Positions 5,277 through 8,544 of a DNA stretch of 8,544 nucleotides are shown here, in pieces (the first letter of the stretch is position 1; every line of letters starts with the position of its first letter). Source of the DNA: DAIMZM01 sp036733985 (GTDB lineage: Bacteria > Bacillota > Dehalobacteriia > UBA4068); NCBI GenBank assembly GCA_036733985.1, contig DAIMZM010000097.1, forward strand, positions 1 through 8,544. The letters are read 5' to 3'. The notes under the pieces were generated by a model that saw nothing but the letters and a program-made list of their open reading frames with translations, was not told where the DNA came from and searched no databases. A program made the translations under genes and the position numbers.

Positions 5277-6248
5277 ATGGACAAGCGTTTTATTTTGCTG
5301 CCGGTATCCCTGAATCTGTTTGACGGAGGCGCAGCCGCGCCAGCCGCAGGCGGAGAAGGTGGCGCCGCAGGCAATCCGGCTGAGACCAATAATACGCCTG
5401 GAAGCAGCCGCCAGGCAAAAAAAGCGGGCGACCTCTCTAATGTGCGATACGGCAAGCAGCCGGAAGCCGCACTCAGCCCCGACGCCGGGGGCGAACAGGG
5501 GGCCAAGGCCCCCGTAGCCGAACCAACCCCAGAGGAAAAACGCGCCAAATGGGACGAGCTGGTGAAGGGCGAGTATAAAGATCAATTTACCGCCGCCACC
5601 CAGCAGGTCATTGACCGGCGTTTCAAAGAGGCCAAGCAGCTGGAAGCCCAGCGGGAGCAGTTGCAGCCCATCATGGACGGCCTGATGACCAAATACGGCA
5701 TCAAGGATAACGACCTGGCTGCCTTGCAAGCCGCCATGGACAGGGACAACAGCCTATGGGAGGCCGAGGCTGAGGCCAAGGGGCTGACCATCGACCAACT
5801 CCGCACCTTCAAGCAGATGGAGCGGCAGAACCAGGCCATAGCCCAGGAAAACGAGGCCCTGCGCCGGCAGAACCAAGCCGAGCAGCAGGCCCGCGCCTGG
5901 ACAGCCCAGGCTGAGAAACTCAAGGAGCAGTACCCCAGCTTTGACCTGGTTGCTGAGATCGAAAACCCGCAGTTCCTCTCTTTGCTGAAAGCCGGTATCC
6001 CTGTAGATCATGCCTTCAAGGTGGTACACCATGATGAGCTGATGACCGGGGCTATCCAGGCGACAGCCAAGAAAGCGGAACAGCAGGTGCTGGACGGTAT
6101 TCGCACCAAAAGTGCCCGGCCTCTGGAAAATGGCGCTGGCGCTCAGGGTTCGGCCTTCACCGTGAAAAATGACGTCTCCAAACTGACCGCGAAGGACAGG
6201 GCGGAGATCATGAGACGAGCCAGGCAGGGAGAACTGATTGAATTCTAA
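5277..6248 (+). CDS. Phage capsid scaffold protein with cleavable leader
   Basis: A 323-residue protein with AAAGGAG 6-7 bases before the ATG. Residues 1-16 form a leader ending in SLNLFD (L12-N13-L14-F15-D16), then GGAAAPAAGG and a low-complexity Ala/Gly/Pro/Gln region to about residue 80. The rest is strongly helical. It includes KQLEAQREQLQ, a long Gln/Glu-rich likely coiled coil at 179-220 (QMERQNQAIAQENEAL and on), and a segment reading PSFDLVAEIENPQFLSLLKAG. The basic C-terminal helix (LTAKDRAEIMRRARQGELIEF, 303-323) is typical of these Firmicutes phage scaffolds and probably contacts the capsid protein. Position between the protease and the capsid gene supports the call. It assembles the procapsid with the capsid protein and then leaves. 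The leader is probably cut by the Prp-like protease. The sequence class diverges fast, so identification leans on context and architecture. Confidence 0.85.
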   Translation: MDKRFILLPVSLNLFDGGAAAPAAGGEGGAAGNPAETNNTPGSSRQAKKAGDLSNVRYGKQPEAALSPDAGGEQGAKAPVAEPTPEEKRAKWDELVKGEYKDQFTAATQQVIDRRFKEAKQLEAQREQLQPIMDGLMTKYGIKDNDLAALQAAMDRDNSLWEAEAEAKGLTIDQLRTFKQMERQNQAIAQENEALRRQNQAEQQARAWTAQAEKLKEQYPSFDLVAEIENPQFLSLLKAGIPVDHAFKVVHHDELMTGAIQATAKKAEQQVLDGIRTKSARPLENGAGAQGSAFTVKNDVSKLTAKDRAEIMRRARQGELIEF

Positions 6249-6271
6249 ACTCCCGCCGGAGAGGAGACAAA

Positions 6272-7543
6272 ATGAATACAGCTTATAAACTCCTGGACAT
6301 TGACCTGCGCCTGTTTGATGTGGTTATGAGCACCACCACCGACAACACGGCAGGCAATGACCTTTCCCCCCAGATGAGGATTTTTTACTCTGATTACCAG
6401 ATCGATTATGCGAAAGCGTCGCTTTATCATAATCAGTTTGGCCAGAAGAAGAATATCGCCGGCAGGAACGGCAAGACCATTGAATTCCGGGTCAAAAAGC
6501 CCTTCGCCAAGGCGCTTACCCCGCTGACCGAGGGCGTGACCCCCGCCGGCCATAAGCTGGACTGGGGCAAGCTGGATGCTGTTGTCCAGCAGTTCGGCGA
6601 TTATGCCCGCGTCACCGATGTGCTGACGGTGACGGCGGTTGACGATCAAATCGCCTATGCCACCGAGAACAACGGCGATCAGGCCGGGCGCACCCTGGAC
6701 ACCCTGACCCGCGAAGTCCTGAACGGCGGCACCAGCGTTCAGTATGCTTCTGCCCAAGTTGCGGCCAGGCATCTGCTTGTCGGCGGCAGCGCGACGCCTG
6801 CCAATAACCACCACCTGACCGTGGACAGCATCAAGCGGGCGGTGCGGTTCCTGAAAAAGATGGGGGCCCGCCCGATCAGCGACGGCTACTATATGGCGAT
6901 CATCCACCCGGATATCGCTTATGACCTGACCAACGACCCCGCCTGGGTTAATGTGAAGACCTATGACCCGGAGGACTGGTATCGCGGCGAGATCGGCAGG
7001 ATTGCCGGCGTCCGCTTCGTGGAGACCAGCGAGGCCAAACTCTTCCACGCGGAGAATTTGGCAGACAGCGTCCGTACCCTGACCGTTGCCAGCTACACCG
7101 CCGGCACCAAGACCGTCACGATTGACGAGGCTTTGACCGCTGGCCAGGCTGCGGCTCTGGTTGGGCGCAAGGTGATTATCGACGGTGAACAGAGTGAGAT
7201 CACCGCTGCCGCCGCCGGTGCTGCCGGGGCCGCCACCATCACCCTGAAAGCAGCCCGCACTGAGGCCCCGGCTGATAATGATGTGGTCTATCCCGGCGAA
7301 GCGGGCGCTGCCGGCAGGGATGTTTATTCCACCCTGGTTTTCGGCGCTGACGCTTACGGCATCACGGAGATTGAAGGCCTGGGCCTGCAATTCATCTACA
7401 AACCCCTGGGTTCCGGCGACGATCCCCTGAATCAGCGGGCCACTGCCGGCTGGAAAGCTACCCATGCTGCTGTGCGCCTGGTGGAGGGCTATATGCTCCG
7501 TATCGAGAGCACCGGCACCTTCGAAAACGGCGAGGCGAACTAG
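6272..7543 (+). CDS. Major capsid protein, N4-gp56 family, with leader peptide
   Basis: A 423-residue shell protein with an AGAGGAG ribosome binding site. From about residue 32 it reads LSPQMRIFYSDYQ and ASLYHNQFGQKKNI, then GKTIEFRVKKPFAKALTPLTEGVTP, the N4-gp56 capsid signature, followed by ARVTDVLTVTAVDDQI, GYYMAIIHPD and, near the end, DVYSTLVFGADAYG. Residues 1-16 end in DLRLFD (L12-R13-L14-F15-D16), matching the scaffold leader position for position. Family members usually begin close to the MSTTT segment here, so residues 1-16 look like a propeptide. Roughly residues 263-347 form an Ala/Gly/Thr-rich strand-forming insertion that breaks the usual join between the FVET segment and DVYSTLVFG; it is probably a surface-exposed domain. 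The high copy need of this gene fits the regulatory element before the scaffold gene. Confidence 0.95.
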   Translation: MNTAYKLLDIDLRLFDVVMSTTTDNTAGNDLSPQMRIFYSDYQIDYAKASLYHNQFGQKKNIAGRNGKTIEFRVKKPFAKALTPLTEGVTPAGHKLDWGKLDAVVQQFGDYARVTDVLTVTAVDDQIAYATENNGDQAGRTLDTLTREVLNGGTSVQYASAQVAARHLLVGGSATPANNHHLTVDSIKRAVRFLKKMGARPISDGYYMAIIHPDIAYDLTNDPAWVNVKTYDPEDWYRGEIGRIAGVRFVETSEAKLFHAENLADSVRTLTVASYTAGTKTVTIDEALTAGQAAALVGRKVIIDGEQSEITAAAAGAAGAATITLKAARTEAPADNDVVYPGEAGAAGRDVYSTLVFGADAYGITEIEGLGLQFIYKPLGSGDDPLNQRATAGWKATHAAVRLVEGYMLRIESTGTFENGEAN

Positions 7544-7555
7544 GAACACATGATA

Positions 7556-7588
7556 GGGGCCGCTGAACCTCATTCGGGCGGCGGCCCC
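7556..7588 (+). other. Hairpin after the capsid gene
   Basis: GGGGCCGC (7556-7563) pairs perfectly with GCGGCCCC (7581-7588) around a 17-base loop, 12 bases after the capsid stop. The following bases (GCTTGAATTTATG) have no T run, so full termination is unlikely. Such a hairpin would suit 3' end protection of the capsid message or partial attenuation before the downstream genes. Confidence 0.5.
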
Positions 7589-7615
7589 GCTTGAATTTAT
7601 GAAAGGAGCCTGATC

Positions 7616-7864
7616 ATGGCGAAAGCAGCGGGCAAAAGCGATTACCTAAACGAGATGGTGGAAATCGAGCTGATGCAGGACAGCAAGGACTACAAGGATG
7701 ATGTGTTTGTGGCCATCAACGGCAAAACCTTCCTCATCCAGCGCGGCGTAAAGGTGCAGGTGCCGCGCTATGTGGCCGATTTTCTTGAGGACAGCCGGAA
7801 ACAGGATATTAAGACCGCCAAGCTCATTGCGGACACGCAGGAGCAGAGCAGGCTGGATTCTTAA
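7616..7864 (+). CDS. Small conserved phage head-region protein, unknown function
   Basis: An 82-residue protein with AAAGGAG 7 bases before the ATG. After a polar N-terminus it reads MVEIELMQDSKDYKDDVFVAINGKTFLIQRGVKVQVPRYVADFLEDS, then a charged helix to the end. The middle looks like a compact beta unit (VFVAINGK, FLIQRG, VKVQVP). From memory, proteins with a DDVFVxxNGKxxxIxRGxxVxVP core regularly follow the capsid gene in Firmicutes phages of this type and are uncharacterised. It lies between two hairpins and before the connector gene, so a minor head or neck role is possible. No function is claimed. Confidence 0.85.
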   Translation: MAKAAGKSDYLNEMVEIELMQDSKDYKDDVFVAINGKTFLIQRGVKVQVPRYVADFLEDSRKQDIKTAKLIADTQEQSRLDS

Positions 7865-7908
7865 AACCACATACCACCGCGAGACCTGGGGATTTGCTTT
7901 GTGACACG

Positions 7909-7950
7909 GCACGAGGCGGAGGGGCTTAGTCCTTCCCGCTTCGTGCTTTT
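7909..7950 (+). terminator. Terminator-like hairpin before the connector gene
   Basis: GCACGAGGCGG (7909-7919) pairs with CCGCTTCGTGC (7936-7946) with one G-U pair. Above one mismatch, four further pairs (two G-U) close a loop CTTAGT. TTTT follows directly at 7947-7950, then GCTT. The GC-rich stem plus short T run resembles a weak intrinsic terminator or attenuator. It lies only 4 bases before the AGGAGG of the next gene, which makes it more likely a regulator than a full stop. A weak T run limits confidence. Confidence 0.45.
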
Positions 7951-7968
7951 GCTTAGGAGGAATGCCGC

Positions 7969-8544
7969 ATGACCAAATTGGCCGCAGCCATCAGCATGGC
8001 GGACGAGATACGGGACAACGTATTCAGCAACGCAATAAAAACCGCCTGGATTAATGAGCTGGAAGCCACCATCCAGGTGGAATTGCTGGGCATCAACAAG
8101 GACGATATCGTCCAGTACGTCTATGTGGTGGACAGCGAGACGGAGCTGATCGCCAACCCGCCCTATGATCGGATATATCAGCTGTATCTCTATGCCATGA
8201 TCGAGTTTGCCCAGAAGGAATACAGCGACTACCAAAATAGCATGAACCTTTTCAATGCTGCCTACCTGGACTATTGCAAATGGTATCAGCGCACCTACGG
8301 CAGCAAATGCCAGGCGGATGGTGGGTTCTATATCTCCGCCTATGGCCTGGCTATGAAGCATGGCTATGGTGGCACGGAAACGGAATGGCTGGCTTCCCTG
8401 AAAGGCGCGACGGGGAAGCCCGGCAAGGGGTTTGTTGTCCTTGGCTTTTTCGCTGATCTGGCGGCCTTGCAAGCCGCAATCACGGCCCCGGAGATAGGGG
8501 ATTCTTATGGTATTGGGGATGCCGAGCCTTATGTGATATATATC
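7969..8544 (+). CDS. Head-tail connector-like protein fused to a fibre-type C-terminal module, partial
   Basis: The frame is open for 192 codons to the window end; the true C-terminus is missing. AGGAGG lies 8 bases before the ATG. Residues 1-110 are mostly helical (TAWINELEATIQVELLG, YDRIYQLYLYAMIEFAQKEY, FNAAYLDYCKWYQRTYG), the look of small gp6-like head-tail connectors, and the gene position after the capsid agrees. Residues 123-147 read SAYGLAMKHGYGGTETEWLASLKG and run into GKPGKG. This AY-x-A-x-K-x-G-(F/Y)-x-GTE-x-EWLxSLKG repeat unit is familiar from phage tail fibre and receptor-binding proteins. Residues 155-192 (VVLGFFADLAALQAA, GDSYGIGDAEPYVIYI) match the start of a module that often follows it in such proteins. 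The domain order is seen directly; family names come from recall. A neck protein with an exposed adhesion-type arm is the inference. Confidence 0.75.
   Translation, partial: MTKLAAAISMADEIRDNVFSNAIKTAWINELEATIQVELLGINKDDIVQYVYVVDSETELIANPPYDRIYQLYLYAMIEFAQKEYSDYQNSMNLFNAAYLDYCKWYQRTYGSKCQADGGFYISAYGLAMKHGYGGTETEWLASLKGATGKPGKGFVVLGFFADLAALQAAITAPEIGDSYGIGDAEPYVIYI

Noticed and set aside
6245..7573. A minus-strand open frame of 442 codons opposite the capsid gene
   Set aside because: It mirrors the capsid gene almost exactly, has no recognisable domain, and is explained by capsid codon usage.
7901..7972. A 23-codon GTG frame ending in ATGA overlap with the connector gene
   Set aside because: It has only a poor ribosome binding site and coincides with a strong hairpin that explains the sequence. 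It is kept as a point to check in the findings, not as a gene.
7861..8472. A minus-strand open frame of 203 codons opposite the connector gene
   Set aside because: It is antisense to a gene with a clear ribosome binding site and recognisable modules, and no motif is visible in the product.

Overview
The window is the structural-gene start of a tailed bacteriophage or prophage. The likely host is a moderately GC-rich member of Firmicutes (Bacillota). The basis is strong AGGAGG-type ribosome binding sites on almost every gene, a near-consensus sigma-A promoter, and a phage-borne Prp-family cysteine protease, a family typical of Firmicutes. No integrase, repressor gene or host gene is visible, so integrated and free forms cannot be told apart. 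No tRNA, CRISPR array or insertion sequence was seen.

Left part (1-852, minus strand): three small genes (571-777, 349-534, 51-281), probably followed by a fourth running off the left edge, transcribed leftward. They lie downstream of one strong promoter (TTGACA, 17 bp, TATACT). Two identical 16-bp palindromes sit on that promoter, one inside the spacer and one just past the expected start site, so it looks tightly repressed. Compact GC hairpins fill the two gaps between the small genes.

Divide (853-1027): a very G-rich tract with four runs of 5-6 G, then an AT-rich element that recurs about 4.1 kb to the right.

Right part (1028-8544, plus strand): the head morphogenesis cluster in canonical order. 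It holds a small terminase-like protein, large terminase, portal, Prp-like protease, scaffold, N4-gp56-family major capsid protein, a small conserved protein, and a head-tail connector-like protein cut by the window end. Terminase subunits overlap, and portal and protease overlap by GTGA. The 5' leader of the scaffold gene carries the second copy of the repeated element and a strong nested hairpin.

How it fits together: the terminase cuts and pumps DNA through the portal. Scaffold and capsid protein co-assemble a procapsid. The Prp-like protease encoded immediately before them probably trims both, because scaffold and capsid protein carry position-matched 16-residue leaders ending in L-x-L-F-D. 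The last gene joins a neck-type domain to a linker and C-terminal module of the kind usually seen in tail fibre proteins, which is unusual for this position. The points most worth following are the matched leaders, the duplicated regulatory element, the double operator and the connector fusion.
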